A stretch of 14,554 nucleotides of DNA from contig CASBPW010000225.1 of the NCBI GenBank assembly GCA_949127685.1, forward strand, positions 1-14,554, in the 5' to 3' direction. A program made the translations under genes and the position numbers. The notes under the pieces are model-generated. The model had not been told where the DNA came from. It did no database searches and was given only the letters and a program-made list of their open reading frames with translations. How positions within the stretch are numbered: position 1 is the stretch's first letter; every line of letters starts with the position of its first letter. This document shows, piece by piece, positions 7,203-14,220 of this stretch. Source of the stretch: Candidatus Sivonenia alaskensis PMM_0068. GTDB lineage: Bacteria > Cyanobacteriota > Cyanobacteriia > Gloeobacterales > PMM-0068.

Positions 7203-8645
7203 ATGGATATACCTATATTCTTGGCTACGGCAGCTGTAGAGCCTAGTCTGTCGTGGCCTGAGATTACTTTTAGACTTTTTGCAATTTTATTTCTGGTACT
7301 CCTGAATGGCTTTTTTGTAGCCGCTGAGTTTGCCCTCATTGCAGTGCGGCGTACGCGCATTGAGCAGTTGGTAGAAGAAGGAAACCGATCAGCTAAAGCC
7401 GTACAGCATGCTCAGAAGGACATAGATAAGGCGCTATCCGCTAGCCAAATCGGAATCACTCTTGCTTCTCTAGCCTTGGGATGGGTGGGAGAACCCACCA
7501 TCTCTGCTATCCTGATGCCCCTCTTTCAGACCGTGGGCCTGAGTGAGCTTTTAGGGCAGTTACCTTTCGCGTCTGGGGAAAAAAGTGTAGCAGTCTTTTC
7601 CATTGCCCTCTCTTTTTTCTTAATTAGTTACATGCATATCGTTTTGGGAGAGTTGGCTCCAAAATCTATTGCTATCCAGTACGCGGAAAAAACAGCCCTG
7701 GCCGTGGCGCAGCCAAATCAGGTCTTCTACTACCTGTTTGCGCCCTTTATGAAAATCTTGAATTCTTCATCCAACCTAGTGCTCAAACTGCTCAAGGTAG
7801 AACCCGTTGAGAACATGCATCACACAGGTCTCTCTGCGGAAGAGCTTCAGTTGATGATTGCGGCTTCTTCTGAATCAGGAGCTTTGGAAGAAGGGGAGCG
7901 AGCACTGCTTTCCAACATCTTTGAATTTGGCGATGTGGTTGCCAGTGAGGTCATGGTCCCTCGCACCCGCATTAACTCCATTGCAATAGGCAGTACCTTC
8001 CAAGACTTGTTAGCAGAAGTCGCTGCCACAGGACATTCTCGCTATCCGGTCTATGAAGAATCCATCGATGAAGTGCGTGGGTTTATTCACATCAAAGATG
8101 TTTTAGCCAAAATGGCGACGTTTAACATGGACCTGAATGCTCCGTTAACAGACCTTCAGGTTATCCGCCCGGTGCGGTTTGTTCCAGAATCCAAGCGACT
8201 CCAAGAATTGCTTCCGGAGATGCAAAAAGACCGTCAGGCGATGGTGATTGTCGCCGATGAATTTGGCGGTACGGCCGGTCTGCTCACCATTGAAGACATG
8301 GTGGAGGAGATTGTGGGGAGCATCACCGATGAAGGAGAAGAAGTCCTTGCCACGATTACGCCGCTGGATGAGACGACTTCGGTGGTCCAAGCCCAAGCAG
8401 ATTTGGAAGAGGTGAACGAGCAATTAAAACTCAACCTGCCTACTTCTGATGAGTATCAAACCCTGGGTGGATTCTTGATCTATCACCTTCAGAAGATTCC
8501 TGAAGAAGGCGAGAAGTTTCTATTTGAAGGCCTCGAATTTGCCGTTTTAGAAGTGAATGGTCCCCGCCTTGAAAAAATCAAAGTCACAATCTTGCTTGAT
8601 CCCTCCGTGCGAGATGATTTGACCTCGACAGTATCCAAAGATTGA
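7203..8645 (+). CDS. CNNM/CorC (HlyC/CorC, MpfA-like) membrane protein with CBS domains
   Basis: A 480-residue inner-membrane protein of the hemolysin/CorC family. Its members export or handle Mg2+ and related cations; the old haemolysin name is misleading. The DUF21/CNNM membrane domain covers about residues 20-200, with hydrophobic stretches at 22-48, about 85-115, 128-148 and 165-185, and the conserved LGELAPKSIA (148-157). It is followed by a CBS pair of about 250-375, including MVPRTRI (251-257) and DEFGGTAGLLTIEDMVEEI (352-370), and by the C-terminal CorC_HlyC domain (about 390-468). The ATG at 7203 has no Shine-Dalgarno match at usual distance; a GGAG 20 bases upstream sits in the hairpin. 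The PlsC-type gene follows 42 bp later on the same strand. Confidence 0.93.
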   Translation: MDIPIFLATAAVEPSLSWPEITFRLFAILFLVLLNGFFVAAEFALIAVRRTRIEQLVEEGNRSAKAVQHAQKDIDKALSASQIGITLASLALGWVGEPTISAILMPLFQTVGLSELLGQLPFASGEKSVAVFSIALSFFLISYMHIVLGELAPKSIAIQYAEKTALAVAQPNQVFYYLFAPFMKILNSSSNLVLKLLKVEPVENMHHTGLSAEELQLMIAASSESGALEEGERALLSNIFEFGDVVASEVMVPRTRINSIAIGSTFQDLLAEVAATGHSRYPVYEESIDEVRGFIHIKDVLAKMATFNMDLNAPLTDLQVIRPVRFVPESKRLQELLPEMQKDRQAMVIVADEFGGTAGLLTIEDMVEEIVGSITDEGEEVLATITPLDETTSVVQAQADLEEVNEQLKLNLPTSDEYQTLGGFLIYHLQKIPEEGEKFLFEGLEFAVLEVNGPRLEKIKVTILLDPSVRDDLTSTVSKD

Positions 8646-8687
8646 TCCCTGCCCTCCTATTCTTGAATATTCTCGTGCTTTAGAAAT

Positions 8688-10025
8688 ATGCCCCAAACTT
8701 CTGTACAGCCTCCGTTAGAGTTTGTTCCGCCAGTGCTCAATCCCTTCCTCGTGCGGACGACCCATGCCCTACTTCCCTACTGGCTCAAACTGAGTACGCC
8801 GATTGCTGATATTCAGACGGAAAACGTTGAACGGTTAGTGGATTTATATCGTGATTTTCAAGGAGGAAAAGCCCGTTTTTTGTTAGCTTTTCGCCATCCG
8901 AGTACGTATGATGCGCTTTGCATGGGCTATTTGCTTTCTCAGTCCGTGCCCCAAGTCGCCAGACAGAAGAATATTGCCCTTAAGTTTCCCACCCATGCCT
9001 ATTTTTTGTATGACCGTGGGATCCCTCTATGGGCTGGGTCCGCCGTTGGTTGGCTGCTTCCCCGCTTGGGGGGCATTTCTTTGCGAAGGGGTAAACCGGA
9101 CCGTATGAGCCTGCGGACTTCCCGCGAATTGTTCGCCACGGGTGCATTACCGCTTATGGCCGCTCCAGAAGGGGGTACCAACGGTCATAACGAGATTGTC
9201 AGCCCCTTAGAGCCAGGCATCGCTCAGATGGGATTTTGGTGTGTGGAAGACTTGCTGGATGCCGGGCGCTCTGAAAAGGTCTTTATTGTCCCGATTGGGA
9301 TCCGCTATCGCTATCGAGAGGCCCCTTGGTCCGCTTTAGAACAACTCCTCACCCAAATGGAGGGTGATACCGGACTCCATGCAGACGCCAACATGGACCG
9401 ATATCAGCGGCTAAACCGCATCGGCGAACAGCTGCTCACGCAAATGGAGCAGCTTTATACCAACTTCTATCACCAGGACCTCCCCGCCCTTGAACAGCCA
9501 GATTTTAATGGACGTCTACAGAGGCTTTTGCAAGTGGCTTTGAAGGTGGCCGAGCAGCATTTTGATCTGAGCCCCAAGGGGAGTATCATTGACCGCTGCC
9601 GTCGGATTGAGCAGGCGGGTTGGGACTGTATTTACCGTGAAGACTTCAAAGGAAAGCCTACCTTTAGCCCTGTAGCCAAAGGATTGGCAGACCGGGTCGC
9701 GGAAGAAGCAAATCTGCGGATGTGGCATATGCGTCTGGTGGAGAGCTTTGTAGCGGTCACGGGGGCTTATATTCGGGAAAACCCGACCGCTGACCGATTT
9801 GCCGAAACCGCCCTGATTGCGGCTCAGACCATTCAGCGCATGAAAGGCGATAATCCTTTCGAACAGCCAAACCTGGGCAAACAAGAGGCGCGGATGGTGG
9901 TTGGTCAACCTTTGCTCGTCAATCAATATTGGGATACCTATCAAGCCAGCCGTCAGGGTGCCAAACAAGCGGTGACAGACTTGACCCGCGAGCTGCAAGG
10001 ATCCTTAGAAGATATGTTGATCTGA
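8688..10025 (+). CDS. PlsC-type glycerolipid acyltransferase (1-acyl-glycerol-3-phosphate acyltransferase family)
   Basis: Probably transfers an acyl chain to a lysophosphatidate or similar acceptor at the membrane. The acyltransferase fold lies in about residues 60-210: the catalytic H(X4)D motif as RHPSTYD (His70, Asp75), GGISLRRG (128-135) for acceptor binding, PEGGTNG (160-166) in place of the usual EGTR block, and FIVPIGIRYRY (199-209) as the fourth block. The first ~20 residues are proline-rich. After the domain comes a C-terminal extension of about 235 residues, mostly helical in appearance and without a motif I know. At 445 residues it is nearly twice a standard PlsC. The ATG at 8688 has no clear ribosome site. 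It may be cotranscribed with the CNNM gene. The true acceptor is uncertain. Confidence 0.85.
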   Translation: MPQTSVQPPLEFVPPVLNPFLVRTTHALLPYWLKLSTPIADIQTENVERLVDLYRDFQGGKARFLLAFRHPSTYDALCMGYLLSQSVPQVARQKNIALKFPTHAYFLYDRGIPLWAGSAVGWLLPRLGGISLRRGKPDRMSLRTSRELFATGALPLMAAPEGGTNGHNEIVSPLEPGIAQMGFWCVEDLLDAGRSEKVFIVPIGIRYRYREAPWSALEQLLTQMEGDTGLHADANMDRYQRLNRIGEQLLTQMEQLYTNFYHQDLPALEQPDFNGRLQRLLQVALKVAEQHFDLSPKGSIIDRCRRIEQAGWDCIYREDFKGKPTFSPVAKGLADRVAEEANLRMWHMRLVESFVAVTGAYIRENPTADRFAETALIAAQTIQRMKGDNPFEQPNLGKQEARMVVGQPLLVNQYWDTYQASRQGAKQAVTDLTRELQGSLEDMLI

Positions 10026-10053
10026 AAGGCTCGTTCCCGCTTTGTGTAATGCT

Positions 10054-10059
10054 TACAAT
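10054..10059 (+). promoter_or_regulatory. Possible -10 element ahead of the FMN reductase gene
   Basis: TACAAT in the context TAATGCTTACAATGG lies 35 bases before the ATG at 10095, inside the 69-bp gap after the acyltransferase gene. No convincing -35 box is found 16-18 bases upstream. If real, it would give the reductase its own start of transcription. Confidence 0.3.
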
Positions 10060-10094
10060 GGCCTGAATTAGCCAAGAAAGAGAAAGTATTTCCT

Positions 10095-10646
10095 ATGATC
10101 ACTCCGATTAAAATTCTAGGATTCTGCGGTAGCCTTCGGCCTCAATCCTTTAGTCGTGCTGCTCTCCTGCTCGCGTTAGAAATAGCCGAAAAACAAGGGG
10201 CTTCCGTAGAATTTTTTGATCCTCTGGTGCATATCCTTCCCCTCTGCACGGGCGCTAAGGAATATCCTGACTACCCTGCGGTCGAACTGTTGAAGAAAAA
10301 GTCCACCGAAGCCGATGCCTTTATCCTCAGTACTCCGGAGTATCACGGGAGTTTCAGTGGTGTGATCAAGAACACCTTGGACTTGCTCAGTTTCGATGAG
10401 TTGAGTGGCAAAATCTTTGGAGCGATCAGTGCTTTGGGAGGAGTCCACAACTCCAATGCCCTGAATGACTTGCGTATTGTGACCCGACAGGTCCACGGCT
10501 GGATGGTCACTGAGCAAATAGCCATTCCTCAAGCTTGGAAGCAATTCGATGCCGAAGGTAAATTAACCGATCCCAAGTTGGAAGAGCGTTTACAAGGTCT
10601 GGTTACTGCGGTTGTAACCAAAACCAATCTCTTGCGGGTGGGCTGA
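10095..10646 (+). CDS. NADPH-dependent FMN reductase / chromate-quinone reductase family flavoprotein
   Basis: A 183-residue cytoplasmic flavodoxin-like protein that uses NAD(P)H to reduce FMN, quinones, azo compounds or metal oxyanions. The sequence alone cannot choose among these. The FMN phosphate loop is GSLRPQSFSR (12-21). The flavin-ring motif is TPEYHGSFSGVIKNTLDLLS (80-99), and GGVHNS (115-120) completes the binding site. Length is normal for the family (about 180-200). The ATG at 10095 places the beta1 strand IKILGFCGS at the very N-terminus as expected. The gene converges on pyrE with only 13 bp between stop codons. Confidence 0.92.
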   Translation: MITPIKILGFCGSLRPQSFSRAALLLALEIAEKQGASVEFFDPLVHILPLCTGAKEYPDYPAVELLKKKSTEADAFILSTPEYHGSFSGVIKNTLDLLSFDELSGKIFGAISALGGVHNSNALNDLRIVTRQVHGWMVTEQIAIPQAWKQFDAEGKLTDPKLEERLQGLVTAVVTKTNLLRVG

Positions 10647-10659
10647 TAGCCCCAGACAA

Positions 10660-11223
10660 CTATTCTTCTTCCTGGATCTGGGAAATGCTAAACAAGGCGC
10701 GAAAAGGAATATTGGCTGCGTGATAAAGCTCTTCGCCCCCTTGTTCTCGGTCTACCACCGCCAAGATTCCTAGGACTTTCCAGCCCATATTGCGCACCGC
10801 TTCCACAGCTTTTAGGGCGGAGCCGCCTGTAGTAACGACATCTTCTAAAATGATGACGCCGCTCCCTTCGGGTAAAGGTGAACTTTCTACCTTGGCATTT
10901 TTGCCATAGCCTTTGGGTTCCTTGCGGACCAGAAAGACACTAAGCGGTTTTTCTTTGAGATAGGAAACCATAGAAACCGCCGTTGCTAAGGGGTCGGCTC
11001 CCATAGTCAGGCCTCCAATGGCCAAGGTGTCTTTGGGCAGTAGGTTAAAGAGCAAAGTGCCGATCAACCAGGCTCCCTCTGGGTCTAGAGAGACTTGTTT
11101 GACATCAATGTAATATTTACTGGTTTGACCGGAGGAAAGGGTGAAATCCCCGGTGCGATAGGCCCGTTCGCGGATCAAATGCAGTAAGCGATGTTCTTCT
11201 TGCTCAATAAATTTGGGATACAT
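10660..11223 (-). CDS. pyrE: Orotate phosphoribosyltransferase
   Basis: Joins orotate to PRPP to give orotidine monophosphate, the fifth step of pyrimidine synthesis, in the cytoplasm. The 187 residues include the substrate loop FLVRKEPKGYGK (97-108) and the PRPP-binding motif VIILEDVVTTGGSA (123-136). The N-terminal GDFTLSSGQTSKYYIDVK block is typical of PyrE. It is slightly shorter than the E. coli enzyme (213) but has every known motif. The ATG at 11223 lacks a good ribosome site. It follows the ABA4-like gene on the same strand after 55 bp and may be cotranscribed with it, although the inverted repeat in that gap could mark separate control. It converges on the FMN reductase gene. Confidence 0.96.
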   Translation of the reverse strand: MYPKFIEQEEHRLLHLIRERAYRTGDFTLSSGQTSKYYIDVKQVSLDPEGAWLIGTLLFNLLPKDTLAIGGLTMGADPLATAVSMVSYLKEKPLSVFLVRKEPKGYGKNAKVESSPLPEGSGVIILEDVVTTGGSALKAVEAVRNMGWKVLGILAVVDREQGGEELYHAANIPFRALFSISQIQEEE

Positions 11224-11231
11224 AGCGATAT

Positions 11232-11262
11232 AGCCTAGGGCACTTTTAGATTCTACTAGGCT
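11232..11262. repeat. Perfect 7-bp inverted repeat upstream of pyrE
   Basis: AGCCTAG (11232-11238) and CTAGGCT (11256-11262) are exact reverse complements separated by 17 bases. They lie 9 to 39 bases before the pyrE start, between pyrE and the ABA4-like gene. It could be a protein-binding operator or an RNA stem in the pyrE leader. No T-run follows it on the minus strand, so it is not a clear terminator. AGCCTAG also occurs elsewhere in the window, including inside genes, so the half-site itself is not special. Confidence 0.35.
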
Positions 11263-11278
11263 GTTTCGTCTTTTCTAT

Positions 11279-11737
11279 CTATCGTTCATCCCGATAGATC
11301 GGTTTTTCCTGAGTATTAAAAGCTTCTGTGAGCCCCTGAGTGATGGCATGGGAGAGCAGTCCCAAAGGTCCGGCGAACAGACAAAGAAGCAAAGAATGAA
11401 CGGTCCATACCCCCGTCCGCTGTCCTTTCCAGTAAATCCAACGGCCTACAACAAGGTCCATCACCAGAAAATGGATCCAGGCAGCGGCTGCGAACTGTTC
11501 CTTGCTAAAAAGCTTCGCAAGGTCTCTCAATTGAGGATTAGACAGTACTTTGATAGATTCAGGCGTAAGCGCCCCAAAGAGCAAGAAGAGATAGACTCCT
11601 GCCAAAAGTGCGGAGGGAAGCAGCGACTGCATAGCCCAACGCGTAAACTTCCAATTGGGTAACAAAATCATCAAGGCCCAAAAAGGTAAGACCGCTATAT
11701 TTGCCGCTTGAAAGATTAAAGCAACCGATGTTCCCAT
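11279..11737 (-). CDS. ABA4-like (DUF4281) integral membrane protein
   Basis: A 152-residue protein with about four hydrophobic segments (about 6-26, 36-55, 84-99, 112-130). It matches the family of plant ABA4, a chloroplast protein needed for neoxanthin formation. Shared features are AAWIHFLVMDLVVGRWIY (85-102), with its Trp-x-His and Asp and the GRW, and the SLLLCLFAGPLGLLSH segment (115-130). Cyanobacterial members are common, but their function is not known and neoxanthin synthesis should not be assumed. The ATG at 11737 puts the first helix at the N-terminus. pyrE follows 55 bp downstream. It diverges from the M23-like gene. Confidence 0.85.
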   Translation of the reverse strand: MGTSVALIFQAANIAVLPFWALMILLPNWKFTRWAMQSLLPSALLAGVYLFLLFGALTPESIKVLSNPQLRDLAKLFSKEQFAAAAWIHFLVMDLVVGRWIYWKGQRTGVWTVHSLLLCLFAGPLGLLSHAITQGLTEAFNTQEKPIYRDER

Positions 11738-11899
11738 ATACGTACAAGCTACACGCCCAGAACATAATGATTACTTTTTATACTAAATATCAGCAGCTTT
11801 GCTGTCTGTTCATTCCTCTAAGTGCTTATGCTGGTTTCTCGATGGCTGACAAATCGGCCAAGACCTCCTAGCCTGGAATAGTTTGATGATTTGTTGGTT
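11738..11899. promoter_or_regulatory. Divergent intergenic region between ABA4-like and M23-like genes
   Basis: This 162-base gap should hold promoters for both directions. An AT-rich block (11761-11790) contains TATACT (11779-11784) on the plus strand and TATGTT (11766-11761) on the minus strand as possible -10 boxes, without clear -35 partners. A perfect 5-bp hairpin CAGCA-GCTT-TGCTG sits at 11791-11804, just downstream of the plus-strand candidate. No small gene was seen. Confidence 0.3.
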
Positions 11900-12811
11900 A
11901 TGAATCTTCTCCGCTGTAAGGCCCTGCTTTTTGTATTCCTAATCGTCCCTATGGTTGCTCCCGCTGTCTGGGCCGAATCTCTCTTTTTAGAAAGTGCAAA
12001 AACACGGCAGGACCCGGCTAAAGGAGAATTTGACCCTGTTGTCGTGATCAAAGGCTTGACCCAGAATCCAGAGGGTATTTGGACCTCAACCGAGGCTAAA
12101 TCTAAGCCAACTCCAGAAGCTCTCAAACCTGGGACTCAGGCATCGACTACCTCTTTCCCCGGAGAAAAAGTATTCTCGCCCGTGACTGTGCCGGGACTCG
12201 TGATTCAAGACCCTTCTACGGGGCGTCGGATTGTTTTGGGAAAAAATGAGAGCTTCCCGATTTCTGGCAATACGGCAGACCCTTCGATCGCCCAGGAAAA
12301 GCTCCTTTATCCTTTTAACCAGTCTTTCCCGCTCACCATCCCCTATGGACTTCGCGCTCATCCAACCACAGGAGCACCCAGTCTGTATCGAGGGGTGGGT
12401 ATCGCTGCTCCCAAGGGGACTCCTGTGCTTGCTTCTTTCTCCGGGAGTGTGCTGACGGCGGGTTCGATGGGTAACTTGGGTACTGGGGTGGTCTTAGGGC
12501 ATGGCAACGACTGTCGGACGCGCTATGGGAACCTGGAAAAAGTTTTGGTCCGCGCTGGAACCTTTGTGGTTCAAGGTCAAAAAATTGGTTTAGTCGGAGA
12601 GACGGGCCAAGTGAAAGGACCTTTGCTCCATTTTGAGGTATGGCAGCGAAAGAAAAAAGAATGGACTGCCAAAAATCCTACCGCTTTACTCCAGTTCGAT
12701 GCTAAGACCTACAAGACGGCGATGAAGTTTCAATCCCTCTCCAGTCGCTCGATTCGCGGCGTGAAAGGAGTCCCGACCCGATTACCAGAACCTCCAAAAT
12801 TATTGAAATAA
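11900..12811 (+). CDS. Exported M23/LytM-fold protein, probably catalytically inactive
   Basis: A 303-residue protein with a signal peptide (hydrophobic residues 7-20, likely cleavage after AVWA at residue 25), a low-complexity linker, and a C-terminal peptidase M23 domain (about 135-270) opening with FPLTIPYGLRAHP. Active LytM enzymes have HxGxD and HxH. Here the first motif reads YRGVG (Tyr163 for His, Gly167 for Asp) and GPHLHFE reads GPLLHFE (Leu242 for the first His, with His244 kept). His201 of the HGN motif remains. Loss of two metal ligands and a catalytic His argues against zinc hydrolysis. Like EnvC or NlpD, it may instead bind peptidoglycan or activate an amidase. Start is the ATG at 11900; an in-frame TTG at 11891 is less likely. 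purB follows 71 bp later. Confidence 0.85.
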   Translation: MNLLRCKALLFVFLIVPMVAPAVWAESLFLESAKTRQDPAKGEFDPVVVIKGLTQNPEGIWTSTEAKSKPTPEALKPGTQASTTSFPGEKVFSPVTVPGLVIQDPSTGRRIVLGKNESFPISGNTADPSIAQEKLLYPFNQSFPLTIPYGLRAHPTTGAPSLYRGVGIAAPKGTPVLASFSGSVLTAGSMGNLGTGVVLGHGNDCRTRYGNLEKVLVRAGTFVVQGQKIGLVGETGQVKGPLLHFEVWQRKKKEWTAKNPTALLQFDAKTYKTAMKFQSLSSRSIRGVKGVPTRLPEPPKLLK

Positions 12812-12817
12812 GATAGG

Positions 12818-12846
12818 GTCTCTGTCTTTTTGATAGCATGAGAGAC
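12818..12846. repeat. 6-bp inverted repeat in the gap before purB
   Basis: GTCTCT (12818-12823) and AGAGAC (12841-12846) are exact reverse complements with 17 bases between them, including five T at 12827-12831. They sit in the 71-bp gap between the M23-like gene and purB. TTGATA (12830-12835) could be a -35 box, but the nearest -10-like TAAATC (12851-12856) is only 15 bases away. The repeat could be an operator or chance. Confidence 0.25.
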
Positions 12847-12870
12847 GTTCTAAATCTGAGCTAGAAGCCT

Positions 12871-12876
12871 AGAGGA
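12871..12876 (+). promoter_or_regulatory. purB: Ribosome binding site that fixes the purB TTG start
   Basis: AGAGGA ends six bases before the TTG at 12883. It is one of the few good purine-rich ribosome sites in the window and supports reading TTG as the start. The alternative upstream ATG at 12838 is closed by TAG at 12862-12864 region in the same frame. Confidence 0.6.
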
Positions 12877-12882
12877 ATTCCC

Positions 12883-14181
12883 TTGATCGAACGCTATAGC
12901 CTCGCCCCAATGGCCGCGGTGTGGAGCGATGAACAAAAATATCGCAATTGGCTGGACGTGGAAATAGCAGCCTGTAAGGCGATGACCCGTTTGGGCCAGA
13001 TTCCTCCGGAAGCCTTAGAGGAAATCAAGACTAAAGCTAATTTTTCTGTAGAACGGATTGCTGAACTTGAAGCGGAAGTGAAGCATGATGTGATTGCTTT
13101 TTTGACGAATGTCAATGAGCACGTAGGTGCGGCCGGACGCTACATTCATCTGGGCATGACCAGTTCAGACGTTTTGGATACGGCTTTGGCCCTCCAGCTC
13201 GTCCAGACCATCGATCTGCTGCTCAGCGTCCTGGAAGATGCCATTGAAGCAGTGCGTAGTAAAGCTAAGGACCATCGATACACGATCATGGTAGGTCGTA
13301 CCCACGGTATTCATGCGGAACCGATGACCTTTGGTTTTAAGCTCTGTGGTTGGTTGGCAGAGTTGGAACGTCATCGCGAACGTTTGCAACAAACTCGGGT
13401 ACGGGTGGCCGTGGGCAAAATTTCCGGAGCCGTCGGGACCTACGCCAATATTGATCCCCAGGTGGAAGCGTGGACCTGTGAAGACTTAGGCTTGACACCT
13501 GACTTGGCTTCCACCCAAATCATTGCTCGGGACCGCCATGGTGAATTTGCGCAAACCCTGGCCCTGCTCGCTTCCTCGATCGAGCGTTTCTGTGTGGAGA
13601 TTCGTAACCTCCAAAGAACCGATGTTCTCGAGGTGGAAGAATTCTTTGCCAAAGGGCAAAAGGGTTCTTCGGCAATGCCCCACAAGCGTAATCCCGTGAC
13701 TTCGGAGCAGCTAAGTGGGCTAGCGCGGATTGTGCGCAGCAATGCTATCGCGGCTTGGGAAAATATACCTCTTTGGCATGAGCGAGATATTTCTCATAGC
13801 TCCGTAGAGCGGGTGATTTTGCCGGATTCTTCGATTCTGCTTCATTATATGTTGGTAAAGTTTGCAGACCTGACCCGTAATTTGCTGGTTCACGAAGACA
13901 ATATGGCTCGTAATTTAAATGTCTATGGAGGTGTGATTTTCTCTCAACGGGTCCTGCTCAGTTTGGTCAGCAAAGGAATGAGCCGTGAAGATGCCTATCG
14001 CTTGGTTCAACACAATGCCCATAGTGCTTGGAATACCGATAGTGGAAACTTCAGGACGAACCTGTTGACTGATCCGGAGGTCATGGCCCATCTTACTGAA
14101 GATGAATTAGAAAATTGTTTCGACCCCAAGGAACACCTGAAGAATCTAGAACAGGTATTCGCACGGTTGGGTCTTGGCTAG
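12883..14181 (+). CDS. purB: Adenylosuccinate lyase
   Basis: Releases fumarate from SAICAR and from adenylosuccinate, two steps of purine synthesis, in the cytoplasm. The 432 residues fit the short bacterial PurB type (about 430). Motifs in order are KHDV (67-70), TSSDVLDT (93-100), RTHGIHAEP (139-147) with likely catalytic His141, and the lyase signature GSSAMPHKRNP (261-271) carrying the catalytic serine on the mobile loop. The start is TTG at 12883: MIERYSLAPM is the standard family N-terminus, an AGAGGA lies about 6 bases ahead, and the only nearby in-frame ATG (12838) runs into a TAG. The weak start codon may limit expression. The gene follows the M23-like gene on the same strand. Confidence 0.97.
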   Translation: MIERYSLAPMAAVWSDEQKYRNWLDVEIAACKAMTRLGQIPPEALEEIKTKANFSVERIAELEAEVKHDVIAFLTNVNEHVGAAGRYIHLGMTSSDVLDTALALQLVQTIDLLLSVLEDAIEAVRSKAKDHRYTIMVGRTHGIHAEPMTFGFKLCGWLAELERHRERLQQTRVRVAVGKISGAVGTYANIDPQVEAWTCEDLGLTPDLASTQIIARDRHGEFAQTLALLASSIERFCVEIRNLQRTDVLEVEEFFAKGQKGSSAMPHKRNPVTSEQLSGLARIVRSNAIAAWENIPLWHERDISHSSVERVILPDSSILLHYMLVKFADLTRNLLVHEDNMARNLNVYGGVIFSQRVLLSLVSKGMSREDAYRLVQHNAHSAWNTDSGNFRTNLLTDPEVMAHLTEDELENCFDPKEHLKNLEQVFARLGLG

Positions 14182-14220
14182 CCCTCCAGCACACTAGAAA
14201 TCTTCGGACTCCCCACCACT

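Noticed and set aside
9516..9998. 160-codon open frame on the minus strand opposite the acyltransferase gene
   Set aside because: Fully inside a well-supported gene on the other strand, with no recognisable domain.
12866..12872. AGCCTAG before purB, matching the half-site before pyrE, as a shared nucleotide-synthesis regulator site
   Set aside because: The same 7-mer also occurs inside the CNNM coding region near 7237, and one or two copies are expected by chance in a window of this size.
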